Part shown: positions 24,749-34,124 of the stretch, one piece after another
Position numbering within the stretch: the first letter of the stretch is position 1
Layout: each line of letters begins with the position of its first letter
Translations under genes and position numbers: made by a program
The notes under the pieces: model-generated
What the model saw: only the letters and a program-made list of their open reading frames with translations
What the model was told of the DNA's origin: nothing
The model's database searches: none
NCBI RefSeq assembly: GCF_001027745.1
Contig: NZ_LECU01000002.1
Span: 186,001-250,000 of the forward strand
Length of the DNA stretch: 64,000 nucleotides
Reading direction: 5' to 3'
Source: Pedobacter sp. BMA
Lineage (GTDB): Bacteria; Bacteroidota; Bacteroidia; Sphingobacteriales; Sphingobacteriaceae

Positions 24749-27322
24749 ATGGCCAAAAACTTATTAATCGTAGAGTCACCCGCAAAAGCTAAAACTATAG
24801 AAGGCTACTTAGGCAAAGATTTCCTGGTGAAGTCGAGCTATGGCCACATTCGGGATTTAGCCAAAGGCGATATGGCAATCGATATTGAGAATGATTTTGC
24901 GCAGAAATACGAGGTTCCTGCTGATAAGAAAGCACTGGTAGCCGAATTAAAGAAACTTGCAAAGGATGCCGAAATGGTATGGCTCGCATCCGATGAGGAC
25001 CGTGAGGGCGAGGCTATTTCATGGCACCTGTTTGAAACTTTAGGCCTTAAAGTGGAGAAAACCAAACGGATCGTTTTTCATGAGATTACCAAACCTGCAA
25101 TATTAAAAGCCATTGACAGTCCCAGAACAATCGACTACAACCTGGTTAATGCCCAACAGGCACGCCGGGTTCTCGATCGCCTGGTAGGCTTTGAACTTTC
25201 TCCTGTTTTATGGAAGAAGGTAAAGCCATCCCTTTCAGCCGGTCGTGTACAATCGGTAGCGGTTCGATTGATTGTGGACAGAGAGAGAGAGGTTCAACAA
25301 TTCAATGCGGCTGCAGCTTTCAAAATTACTGCGCAGTTTGCTACCGGTAAAGGAAAGGAAATTGTAAAGGCAGAACTTCCCCAGCGTTTTGAAAACGAAG
25401 CGGAGGCAGAGCAGTTTCTTCAGGATTGCGCATCAGCGAAGTTTGATATTACCAGTTTAGAAACTAAACCAGCAAAGCGCAATCCGGCAGCGCCCTTTAC
25501 CACATCAACATTGCAACAGGAGGCTTCCAGAAAGTTGGGCTTCTCAGTAGCGAGAACCATGCAGGTTGCGCAAAGGTTATACGAAGCCGGTAAAATAACC
25601 TATATGAGAACGGATTCGGTGAACTTATCCGAGACCGCCATCAATGCGGCAGCTGCCGAAATTAAATCAGCTTACGGAGAGAAATACCATCAGCACAGGG
25701 TTTACAAAACCAAATCAGCAGGTGCCCAGGAGGCTCACGAAGCTATTCGTCCAACCTATTTTGACCGGCACTCAGTGGATGGCGATATTTCCGAAAAGCG
25801 TTTGTATGATTTAATATGGAAACGTTCCATTGCATCGCAAATGAGCGAAGCCCTGTTTGAAAAAACAACGGCACATATTACGGCTTCTACCAGAAAGGAA
25901 CACCTTGTAGCCGAAGGTGAAGTGTTAAAATTTGATGGCTTTTTAAAAGTTTATCTCGAGTCTACTGATGAAGAAGAGGGTGAAGAAAAAGAAGGGGGTT
26001 CTATCCTCCCTCCTTTGGCTAAAGGACAAGAATTATTTTTAAAGGAAATGCAGGCAACGGAACGTTTTTCACGTCCGCCTGCAAGATATACAGAAGCCAG
26101 TTTGGTTAAGAAATTAGAAGAACTGGGTATAGGCAGACCATCAACATATGCACCAACCATTTCCACTGTTCAAAACCGCGGTTATGTGGTGAAGGAGGAT
26201 CGGGATGGTAAGCAGAGAAAATTTTCTTCGATTATACTGGCAGACGGACAGTTAAAAAAAGAAACCAGGTCCGAAATTACCGGCGCGGAAAAGTCCAAAC
26301 TCTTCCCTACCGATATCGGTGAGGTGGTTAATGATTTTCTTGTTGAACACTTTAAAGGAATCGTTGATTTCAACTTTACCGCAAAAGTAGAGAAGGAATT
26401 TGACGAAATAGCACAAGGTTTACAGGAATGGACCAAAATGCTGCATTCTTTTTACAACCCTTTTCATTCTGAAGTGGAAACCACTCTGGAAAATGCTGAG
26501 CGCGCTACAGGCGAACGGTTGCTTGGTTTAGACCCTGCAAGCGGCAAAAATGTATACACCAAGGTAGGTAAATTTGGTCCGTTGGTTCAAATTGGCGAGC
26601 TAGATGAAGAAGAAAAGCCACGTTATGCAAGCTTAATGCGTAGCCAGTCGGTCGCTACCATAACGCTTGAAGATGCCTTAGAGCTGTTTAAACTTCCATT
26701 TTCGCTACCTGATTTCGAAGGAAAAGAAGTATTGGTGGGTGTTGGCCGCTTTGGCCCATATGTGAAATGGGGTGAAGCATTTATCTCCCTTCCAAAAAAC
26801 GAAGAACCACTTTCAGTTAACTACGAAAGAGCGGTACAGATCATTCAGCAGAAAATGGATGCAGATGCGCCCATTGCCTATTATGAAGGCTTAGAGGTTA
26901 CAAAAGGTAAAGGTCGCTTTGGTCCTTTTATTAAGTGGAATGATTTGTTCATCAACATACCTGCGAAAGGATACGACTTTGACAACTTAACACAGGCAGA
27001 CATTGACACCTTAATTGGCAAGAAAGTCGAAAAAGAAGCAAACCGTTATATTAAAACATGGGACGCTGAAAAGATCTCAATTGAAAACGGCCGTTGGGGA
27101 CCATTTATCCGTTTTGGCAAACTCATGCTGAAATTAAGAAACAATGAGGCTACAAAACAAAAATACACAGCTGAGGAACTGGTTGATATCGACCTGGAAG
27201 TAGTTAAAAGGATGATTGTAGAGCAGGTACCAAACGCTTTCGAAACGAAAAAGAAAGCGGCAGCTAAAAAAGCTCCGGCTAAAAAGGCTCCAGCCAAAAA
27301 AGCAGTTACGAAGAAAAAATAG
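24749..27322 (+). CDS. topA: DNA topoisomerase I (type IA)
   Basis: TopA relaxes negative supercoils through a tyrosine-linked break in one strand. The ATG at 24749 begins MAKNLLIVESPAKAKTIEGY, the universal Toprim start, and a 16-residue upstream extension is discarded. Toprim acidic residues are in 'SDEDREGEAISWHL', and the catalytic Tyr285 is in ITYMRTDS. The C-terminal half has no zinc fingers. It carries repeated 'GKFGPLVQIG', 'GRFGPYVKWG', 'GRFGPFIKWN' and 'GRWGPFIRFG' units, then a Lys/Ala/Pro tail (AAAKKAPAKKAPAKKA) likely to hold DNA. The length of 857 suits the Bacteroidota form. Confidence 0.96.
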   Translation: MAKNLLIVESPAKAKTIEGYLGKDFLVKSSYGHIRDLAKGDMAIDIENDFAQKYEVPADKKALVAELKKLAKDAEMVWLASDEDREGEAISWHLFETLGLKVEKTKRIVFHEITKPAILKAIDSPRTIDYNLVNAQQARRVLDRLVGFELSPVLWKKVKPSLSAGRVQSVAVRLIVDREREVQQFNAAAAFKITAQFATGKGKEIVKAELPQRFENEAEAEQFLQDCASAKFDITSLETKPAKRNPAAPFTTSTLQQEASRKLGFSVARTMQVAQRLYEAGKITYMRTDSVNLSETAINAAAAEIKSAYGEKYHQHRVYKTKSAGAQEAHEAIRPTYFDRHSVDGDISEKRLYDLIWKRSIASQMSEALFEKTTAHITASTRKEHLVAEGEVLKFDGFLKVYLESTDEEEGEEKEGGSILPPLAKGQELFLKEMQATERFSRPPARYTEASLVKKLEELGIGRPSTYAPTISTVQNRGYVVKEDRDGKQRKFSSIILADGQLKKETRSEITGAEKSKLFPTDIGEVVNDFLVEHFKGIVDFNFTAKVEKEFDEIAQGLQEWTKMLHSFYNPFHSEVETTLENAERATGERLLGLDPASGKNVYTKVGKFGPLVQIGELDEEEKPRYASLMRSQSVATITLEDALELFKLPFSLPDFEGKEVLVGVGRFGPYVKWGEAFISLPKNEEPLSVNYERAVQIIQQKMDADAPIAYYEGLEVTKGKGRFGPFIKWNDLFINIPAKGYDFDNLTQADIDTLIGKKVEKEANRYIKTWDAEKISIENGRWGPFIRFGKLMLKLRNNEATKQKYTAEELVDIDLEVVKRMIVEQVPNAFETKKKAAAKKAPAKKAPAKKAVTKKK

Positions 27323-27364
27323 TCAGTCAGTAAATTAGTCATCCATTCACTCAATAATTATCAG

Positions 27365-27769
27365 TTGAAAGCAGATTTACCACAAAATACAGTTGAAGAT
27401 ATTGCAATGGCTGTGGTGCTCATGGGCGAAACGCCGGAAGTGAAAAGCTGGACTGTTTATCTCGTTAACCTGAAAAACGAGCCGATTACAAATGTGTTAA
27501 TCAGCTCAAAAGGGTATGGTGAGAAAGACGGAAAGCAAGTGAAGACTTCTGTCCTTCGTCATTTCATAGGCGACATGGCAGCAAATGACTTTAAAGGTGT
27601 TGAAGCCATTGACCCTGAAGTTTTTGGACTTACCAACGAATACTGGCTGAGTTACTATATCGGTTCAACAATCTATGACAAGAAATTCATCTTTCTTCCT
27701 GAAAGTATTATTGATGCCAACATGATCAAAATCCCCCTGGTAAACCGGCCTGGAGTAATGATTAAATAA
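27365..27769 (+). CDS. conserved Bacteroidota protein, unknown function, probable TTG start
   Basis: This 134-residue protein resembles a small family I recall from Flavobacteria and Sphingobacteria with a shared opening (DLPQNTVEDIAMAVV), middle (SWTVYLVNLKNEPI; TSVLRHFIGD) and end (IYDKKFIFLPESI; IPLVNRPGVMIK). The family has no established role. The conserved opening lies before the first ATG (27407), so translation should begin at the TTG at 27365. There is no signal peptide. It follows topA by 42 bases on the same strand and may be cotranscribed. Confidence 0.75.
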   Translation: MKADLPQNTVEDIAMAVVLMGETPEVKSWTVYLVNLKNEPITNVLISSKGYGEKDGKQVKTSVLRHFIGDMAANDFKGVEAIDPEVFGLTNEYWLSYYIGSTIYDKKFIFLPESIIDANMIKIPLVNRPGVMIK

Positions 27770-27778
27770 ATGAATGGA

Positions 27779-28201
27779 CTAAAGCACCTTAACCGCCTGT
27801 CTGCCCAATAACTTCCACCCTGCTTTCTCTTTACTCCAGATCAGTAAAATATATAGCTTTACATTTCCAGGTACGTTTTTATCATTTGTCTTGGCCGTAA
27901 GCGTATGTCTTACCAGTGCGGTATTGTTTTGAACGACAACCCTTTGATCAGTCAGGCTGATATCTAAAAAGTCTGATTCTCCTGATAGCAGCGAATGTAA
28001 AAACTCTTCTTTGGTCTGTACTTTGCCGCTGGAATGTCCATAGCTTAAATTCTTCAATACGAGTTTATCTAATGCTGAACTATCGGGACTGATCATCAGT
28101 TTTGTAAGTAAGTTAACGGCATTTTCCACGCTTTCTTTTTGGGCAAAGGCCGCATTGGCGCCGAAGATTAAACCACAAAACAGCACGAGTTTCTTTATCA
28201 T
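27779..28201 (-). CDS. NTF2-like / DUF4440-type secreted protein
   Basis: This 140-residue protein has a signal peptide (LVLFCGLIFGANAAFA) and a single cone-shaped NTF2-like domain: an N-terminal helix (VENAVNLLTKLMISPDSSAL), then curved strands ending 'YILLIWSKEKAGWKLLGRQA'. This fold hosts many unrelated enzymes and binding proteins, so no reaction can be named. The middle 'KNLSYGHSSGKVQTKEEFL' is typical of Bacteroidota nuclear-transport-factor-2 family annotations. It is expected in the periplasm. It converges on the preceding gene with a 9-base gap. Confidence 0.8.
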   Translation of the reverse strand: MIKKLVLFCGLIFGANAAFAQKESVENAVNLLTKLMISPDSSALDKLVLKNLSYGHSSGKVQTKEEFLHSLLSGESDFLDISLTDQRVVVQNNTALVRHTLTAKTNDKNVPGNVKLYILLIWSKEKAGWKLLGRQAVKVL

Positions 28202-28421
28202 ATCTGGTCAAAATTAGGTTGATGAAGTAAACATATTCAATTACGCTCAAAGCGCAAAGTTTCAATGCTTAATTTTCAACATCATTTTTATTCACATTTA
28301 TTTTAGTTATTTTTCGCTACCTATAAAAATCGTTATGTTGGTTTCGGGAACGCTCCTGTACTGTTTCATGTACAGTAAACTCGTAAACAGCATTTTACGT
28401 TACATCTAAATTAATTTAAGA

Positions 28422-31400
28422 ATGGAACAACCATCTACCTACCAATCCTCGCGAAAGAAAAAAATCATTTTTATCGGTCTGCTGGGGCTATCTATTGCAG
28501 CATTATTGTTTTTCTTTTTTAACAGGAAAAAGAAATCAAACGAAGACAACCAGGCCTATGCGAAATACATTGAAGCCTACACATCCGGAACAATCTCAAA
28601 AAAGAGCTTTATCCGCGTTCACCTCGCCAATGCAGCCAGTGGCATGCAAGACCTGGGTAAAGCTGATTCAAGGGATCTATTTGACTTTTCACCATCCATT
28701 TCCGGGAAAGCCTATTGGATTGACCCGCAAACCATCGAGTTTCGGCCGGAGGAAAATCTAAAGCCCGGAAAAGAATATGAAGCGACATTTAAGCTTTCTG
28801 AAGTTTCTGCCACCGAAAAAGGCCTGGAAGATTTCGACTTTGAATTTAAAGTCATTACGCCTGGAGTAATGCTTAGCCAGAACGGGCTGGTTTCACAAAA
28901 TAACACTTCCCTTGATTACATGAAATTTACAGGTGAAGTGGCTACCGCTGATGCTGAAGAAACAACCAAGATTGAGAAAATTATTGAACTGGATTTCGAC
29001 CAGAAATTAAAAGTGAAATGGCAACACGATCCGGCGAAAAACATCTCCAGGTTTACTATAGACAGTATTAAAAAGAAAGCTGAAGACCAAACACTTGAAC
29101 TCACCTGGGACGGTGATGCCATTGATGCTGAACAAAAGGGAAAAGAAGAAATCCGAATCCCGGCATTAAATAAATTCGAGGTGCTGGATATCAAAGCTAT
29201 CCAGGGCGAAGAAGATTATGGTTTGGTTCAGTTTTCTGAACCAATTGGCGTTGGACAAGATCTCACCGGAATGATTTCCCTGGGAAACCTCAGTGATTTG
29301 CGGTATACCATAGATGCCAGTCAGATTAAAGTTTATGCAGCCGAAGAATTAAAAGGCGACTATACCCTCAATGTAAATAACGGTATCCAAAATATAAACG
29401 GAAAGGTTTTGGAAGGTAGTAAAACGGCAAACCTTGTTTTCGAAGATAAGTTGCCATCCGTTACAGTTTCCGGAGCAGGTACAATTCTACCTAATTCAGG
29501 TAAGCTGGTTCTTCCTTTCGAAGCGACCAATTTAAAGGCAGTTGATGTGACGGTGATTAAAATTTATGAAAACAACATTCCACAGTTCTTTCAAACCAAC
29601 AGCTACAAAGATGGCAATGAACTGCGCCGCGTTGCTAAACCCATATTGCAGAAAACTGTTCGATTGGATGAAGATAAATCCCTGAACCTGCATAAGAAAA
29701 ACAGGTTTACGCTCGACCTTGATAAAATGCTGCGCACAGAGCCCGGAGCAATGTATCGCGTAACGATTGCTTTCCGAAGGGAGTATAATGCCTTCAGCTG
29801 TAAGGCTGGTGAAGAAAAGGCCGAGAGCGATGACGAGGGATATGATGGAGAGGAAGAATATGAAGGTTATGGCGAAAAAATTGACGAAGACGATGACTTC
29901 TGGCAACGCTATAATGCCTATTACCCGAATAACTATCGCTGGGCAGATAAGGATAACCCCTGCACCCCCTCTTTTTATACCAATGAACGCTGGGCAAGCA
30001 GAAACCTAATTGCATCAAACATTGGTTTAATCGCCAAGCGCGGCAACGACAACAGTATGCTGATTGTGGCCACCGACTTGCTTACAGCAAAACCGTTAAG
30101 TGGGGTAAGTCTGGAACTGATGGATTATCAAAAGCAGATTATTTTCACCACTAAAACAGACGGAGATGGCTTCGCGAGTTTTGACTTGAAACGTCAGCCA
30201 TTCCTGTTAATCGCGAAAAACGGATCAGAACGGGGGTACTTAAAACTGGATGATGGAAGCTCACTTCCCCTGAGCAGGTTTGATGTAGGTGGTGATGTTG
30301 TTCAGCGTGGCCTTAAAGGTTTTATATATGGTGAGCGGGGCGTATGGCGCCCGGGCGACAGCTTATATGTGTCTTTTATTTTAGAGGATAAACTGAAGAA
30401 GTTACCGGCCAATTATCCCGTAACCATGGAGTTCTATAATCCCAAGGGGCAGCTATATAAGCGTTTAATAAACGGCCGGCCTTTAAATGGATTTTATTCA
30501 TTTAAAACCGCAACCGAAAGCACGGTACCCACAGGTAACTGGCTTGCAAAAGTCAAAGCCGGGGGTGCAACCTTTACGAAAACCCTTAAAATTGAAACGG
30601 TGATGCCAAACAGGCTGAAGATCGACTTCAATGTAGGCAACAGGACCTACCTGAGTTCAGGAACATCCGCAGCTACCCTTACGGCTAAATGGCTTTTTGG
30701 TGCTGTAGCGCAGAACTTAAAAGCAAAGGTAGATGTAAATCTGAATACAACAGAAACAAAGTTTAAGGGTTTTGAAGGTTTCAGTTTTGATAACCCTACC
30801 GTTAGCTTTGAATCACAGGTAAAGACCATTTTCGAAGGCACCCTTAATGCTTTAGGTACGGCGCAGATCAATACAAATTTGAATGAAAATAATACTGCGC
30901 CCGGCGTTTTAAGGGCCAACTTTACCACTAAAGTATTCGAACCGGGAGGTAACTTCAGTATCGATAATTTCAGTATTCCATATCACGTTTACAAAAGCTA
31001 TCTGGGGATCCGTCCGCCCAAAGGCGACCGCTTGAGCGGTATGCTGGTTACTGGAAAGGACCATAAGATAGAGATTGTAAATGTAAATACAGATGGCAGA
31101 TTGCTTACCGGAACGAAAGCTGTTCAGGTAGAGCTTTATAAAACACAGTGGCGCTGGTGGTGGGAACAGGATAACCAGTATACTTATGCCAACTTCACCC
31201 AGAATCAGTACAACAAACTGGTAGAAAGCAAACAGGTTACCCTGGTTAACGGTAAAGGAAACTATAATTTAAGAATAGACGAGCCGGAATGGGGACGTTA
31301 TCTGGTGTTGGTACGCGATTTAAATGGCGGGCATGTTACAGGCAAATCAGTATATGTAGACTGGCCGGGATGGGCGCAACGTGAGCAGGGCTCCAACCCT

Positions 31401-34016
31401 ACCGAAGCATCCATGCTATCATTTACAGCCAATAAAGAAAAGTTTACTGTGGGCGAAGACATCACGTTAACGATTCCAACGGCTAAAAACGGAAGGGCTT
31501 TAATCTCCATTGAGAATGGAAGCCATGTAATCAAAACATTCTGGATTGATACTGATGCAGGACAAACCCAGTTCAAATTTAAAGCAGAAAAGGAAATGGC
31601 ACCAAATGTTTTCGCCAATATTACCTTACTGCAACCACACGCACAAACAATAAATGATTTGCCAATCAGGATGTATGGGGCGATTCCGCTGGCTGTTGAA
31701 GATCCGCAGACGATCCTGAAGCCAACTATAAAAATGCTGGACAAAATTAAGCCGGAAACCGAAAATACCATTACCGTTGGAGAACAAAATGGAAAGGCGA
31801 TGACCTACACCATTGCGTTGGTTGATGAAGGGCTGCTGGATCTAACCCGCTTCAAAACGCCTGATCTGCATGGTGCCTTTTATGCACGTGAAGGACTTGG
31901 TGTAAAAACATGGGACTTATTCGATTACGTGTTAGGTGCATGGGGTGGAAATTTAGACAGGATTCTGAGTATAGGTGGTGATGGCAGCATCAACAAAAAT
32001 CTAAATCCTGCTAAAGCCAATCGTTTCCAGGCGGTTGTAAAATACCTCGGTCCATTTAGTCTGGGTAAAGGCGAAAGCAAAACCCATAAATTTAAGCTGC
32101 CGCAGTACATTGGTGCAGTAAGGGCTATGGTAGTTGCCGGACAGGATGCGGCCTATGGCTTCGCAGAGAAATCAGTACAGGTTAAAAAACCTCTCATGGT
32201 GCTGGCTACCCTGCCAAGGGTGATCGGCCCGGGTGAAAGTTTCACCCTTCCCGTTACGGTGTTTGCTACTGAGACAAATCTTAAAAATGTATCTGTCCAG
32301 CTTCAAGCCAGCAACCTGATCGTTCAGGGAACCAATAAACAGCAGCTATACTATAAAAAAACCGGTGAACAGATGGCTTATTTCGAAGTCAAGGCACCAA
32401 ATAATGTAGGTATAGCAAAAGTAAAAGTAGTTGCACAAAGCGGTGCTGAAAAGACAGTTTACGATGTTGAAATGGATATCAGAAATCCCAATCCTTACAT
32501 CACTAATGTCGTTTCAGCAACTGTTCAGCCACATACAAAATGGACAGTTAATTATCAGCCGATTGGTATGGTGGGCACAAATGCAGGTACGCTGGAAGTA
32601 TCCTCTATTCCTGCGATCAATCTAGGTAAGCGGTTAAGTTATCTGATTCAATATCCACATGGATGCATCGAACAAACCACATCGGGCATATTTCCGCAAC
32701 TTTACCTTGAACGTCTGAGTCCGCTTAATGAGCAACAGAAAGCCAAAACTGAGGCGAATATAAAAGCTGGTATTAACAGACTTAAAGGATTTCAGAGTAC
32801 AGATGGGGGCTTATCTTACTGGCCGGGTGAAGGCAGCTCTGATGAATGGGGAACCAATTATGCAGGTCATTTTCTTGTTGAAGCCCAAAACGCAGGCTAC
32901 ACCCTTCCTGTAGGTTTACTTGAAGATCTGCTACGTTATCAGAAAGGAAAAGCTGCAAACTGGGCGCCTAACAGTAATAATTTCTACGGTGGCGATTTAT
33001 CGCAGGCCTACCGTTTATATATGCTTGCCCTCGCCAAAAAACCGGAAATGGCAGCAATGAACCGCCTGAAGGCATTTGAATACCTGTCGGTTGCTGCGAA
33101 ATGGCGTTTGGCAGCTGCATACAAACTGGCTGGTCAGAATAGTGTGGCACAAAGCATCATAAGCGGTCTGGATATTTCTGTTCAACCTTATAAACAGCTT
33201 GGCGGAACCTATGGATCGGATGTTCGTGATCAGGCCATGATTCTGGAGACACTTACCCTGATGGGACAAAAAGCAAAAGCAGCTGAACTGCTGCTTCCCT
33301 TAGCTTCAAAACTTGGAGAAAACACCTGGTACAGTACCCAAACCACCGCTTACAGTTTACTGGCTATTGCTAAGTTCTGCGGTTCAAATCAATCGTCGAA
33401 TAAATTGCAATATCAGTACGCGCTTGACGGGAAATCAGCAACAATTAATTCAGCGCAGTACCTTAACAGCACAGCCGTTACTTTTAAAGGCAGCACGGCT
33501 GCAGTCACTAATACCGGAAATAATGTTCTATTTGTGCGTCTGGTATTGGAAGGGCAACCTGTTGCAGGTCAAAACAACTTCTTACCAAACCGGGCAGACG
33601 TATTGGATATGAATGTGGTATACAAACGCTTAAACGGAACAGTTATCGATCCGGTAGCCATTAAGCAGGGTACAGACTTTTATGCAGAGGTGACGGTTAA
33701 AAATCCCGGTCGCATGGGTTATTACGAACAGATGGCCTTAACACAGATCTTCCCCTCAGGCTGGGAAATTATCAATACACGCGTAAATGACAACCAGAGT
33801 ATTTTAGCGTCTTCTCCGTATACCTATCAGGATATTCGCGATGACCGTGTATTTACTTATTTCAATATTCGTGAAAACGAAAGCCTGGTGTATAAGGTAC
33901 TGCTTAATGCATCTTACGTGGGCAAATATTACCTGTCTGCTGTACAATGTGAAGCCATGTATAATAATGATATTTCTGCTACACAGGCTGGTAAGTGGGT
34001 ACAGGTAATGAAATAG
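28422..34016 (+). CDS. bacterial alpha-2-macroglobulin with thioester motif
   Basis: This 1864-residue envelope protein is the bacterial counterpart of complement/macroglobulin protease traps. One N-terminal membrane helix (IIFIGLLGLSIAALLFFFF) replaces the lipoprotein signal of E. coli YfhM. Many macroglobulin beta domains follow, with an acidic insert near residues 465-490. An MG2 segment 'FIYGERGVWRPGDSLYVSF', the A2M domain and the thioester motif Cys1415-Ile-Glu-Gln1418 (HGCIEQTTS) come next, then an alpha-helical thioester domain and a C-terminal receptor-like domain. It traps attacking proteases at the cell surface. The next gene, pbpC, is its classic partner in cell-wall repair. Confidence 0.95.
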   Translation: MEQPSTYQSSRKKKIIFIGLLGLSIAALLFFFFNRKKKSNEDNQAYAKYIEAYTSGTISKKSFIRVHLANAASGMQDLGKADSRDLFDFSPSISGKAYWIDPQTIEFRPEENLKPGKEYEATFKLSEVSATEKGLEDFDFEFKVITPGVMLSQNGLVSQNNTSLDYMKFTGEVATADAEETTKIEKIIELDFDQKLKVKWQHDPAKNISRFTIDSIKKKAEDQTLELTWDGDAIDAEQKGKEEIRIPALNKFEVLDIKAIQGEEDYGLVQFSEPIGVGQDLTGMISLGNLSDLRYTIDASQIKVYAAEELKGDYTLNVNNGIQNINGKVLEGSKTANLVFEDKLPSVTVSGAGTILPNSGKLVLPFEATNLKAVDVTVIKIYENNIPQFFQTNSYKDGNELRRVAKPILQKTVRLDEDKSLNLHKKNRFTLDLDKMLRTEPGAMYRVTIAFRREYNAFSCKAGEEKAESDDEGYDGEEEYEGYGEKIDEDDDFWQRYNAYYPNNYRWADKDNPCTPSFYTNERWASRNLIASNIGLIAKRGNDNSMLIVATDLLTAKPLSGVSLELMDYQKQIIFTTKTDGDGFASFDLKRQPFLLIAKNGSERGYLKLDDGSSLPLSRFDVGGDVVQRGLKGFIYGERGVWRPGDSLYVSFILEDKLKKLPANYPVTMEFYNPKGQLYKRLINGRPLNGFYSFKTATESTVPTGNWLAKVKAGGATFTKTLKIETVMPNRLKIDFNVGNRTYLSSGTSAATLTAKWLFGAVAQNLKAKVDVNLNTTETKFKGFEGFSFDNPTVSFESQVKTIFEGTLNALGTAQINTNLNENNTAPGVLRANFTTKVFEPGGNFSIDNFSIPYHVYKSYLGIRPPKGDRLSGMLVTGKDHKIEIVNVNTDGRLLTGTKAVQVELYKTQWRWWWEQDNQYTYANFTQNQYNKLVESKQVTLVNGKGNYNLRIDEPEWGRYLVLVRDLNGGHVTGKSVYVDWPGWAQREQGSNPTEASMLSFTANKEKFTVGEDITLTIPTAKNGRALISIENGSHVIKTFWIDTDAGQTQFKFKAEKEMAPNVFANITLLQPHAQTINDLPIRMYGAIPLAVEDPQTILKPTIKMLDKIKPETENTITVGEQNGKAMTYTIALVDEGLLDLTRFKTPDLHGAFYAREGLGVKTWDLFDYVLGAWGGNLDRILSIGGDGSINKNLNPAKANRFQAVVKYLGPFSLGKGESKTHKFKLPQYIGAVRAMVVAGQDAAYGFAEKSVQVKKPLMVLATLPRVIGPGESFTLPVTVFATETNLKNVSVQLQASNLIVQGTNKQQLYYKKTGEQMAYFEVKAPNNVGIAKVKVVAQSGAEKTVYDVEMDIRNPNPYITNVVSATVQPHTKWTVNYQPIGMVGTNAGTLEVSSIPAINLGKRLSYLIQYPHGCIEQTTSGIFPQLYLERLSPLNEQQKAKTEANIKAGINRLKGFQSTDGGLSYWPGEGSSDEWGTNYAGHFLVEAQNAGYTLPVGLLEDLLRYQKGKAANWAPNSNNFYGGDLSQAYRLYMLALAKKPEMAAMNRLKAFEYLSVAAKWRLAAAYKLAGQNSVAQSIISGLDISVQPYKQLGGTYGSDVRDQAMILETLTLMGQKAKAAELLLPLASKLGENTWYSTQTTAYSLLAIAKFCGSNQSSNKLQYQYALDGKSATINSAQYLNSTAVTFKGSTAAVTNTGNNVLFVRLVLEGQPVAGQNNFLPNRADVLDMNVVYKRLNGTVIDPVAIKQGTDFYAEVTVKNPGRMGYYEQMALTQIFPSGWEIINTRVNDNQSILASSPYTYQDIRDDRVFTYFNIRENESLVYKVLLNASYVGKYYLSAVQCEAMYNNDISATQAGKWVQVMK

Positions 34017-34050
34017 ATTATATCACACCATACCTGATAAATTTAATTGT

Positions 34051-34104
34051 TTTTGCCTCGCAATAACGGATACCATAGCCGTCAATGCGAGGCAAAAGCT
34101 TTTT
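34051..34104 (+). terminator. strong hairpin between the macroglobulin and pbpC genes
   Basis: Perfect 12-base arms TTTTGCCTCGCA (34051-34062) and TGCGAGGCAAAA (34086-34097) enclose a 23-base loop and are followed by GCTTTTT. It fits an intrinsic terminator or attenuator placed inside an otherwise expected operon. Confidence 0.7.
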
Positions 34105-34124
34105 CGATGAGTTGATATGCTAAT

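Noticed and set aside
27240-27320. Repetitive lysine/alanine codons at the topA 3' end, considered as a tandem DNA repeat
   Set aside because: They encode the common basic low-complexity tail of Bacteroidota TopA, so protein function explains the repetition.
28356-28377. Overlapping inverted repeats CTGTAC/GTACAG and TACTGT/ACAGTA before the macroglobulin gene
   Set aside because: Arms are only six bases and mutually exclusive, and no matching regulator or second site was found. They are too weak to call an operator.
29810-29900. Acid-rich, low-complexity stretch considered as a frameshift or insertion
   Set aside because: The reading frame is continuous with normal macroglobulin sequence on both sides, so it is a surface loop insert.
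29532-29906. 124-residue minus-strand frame inside the alpha-2-macroglobulin gene
   Set aside because: It lies wholly inside a clearly conserved gene, is low-complexity and hydrophobic as expected for an antisense shadow, and matches no family.
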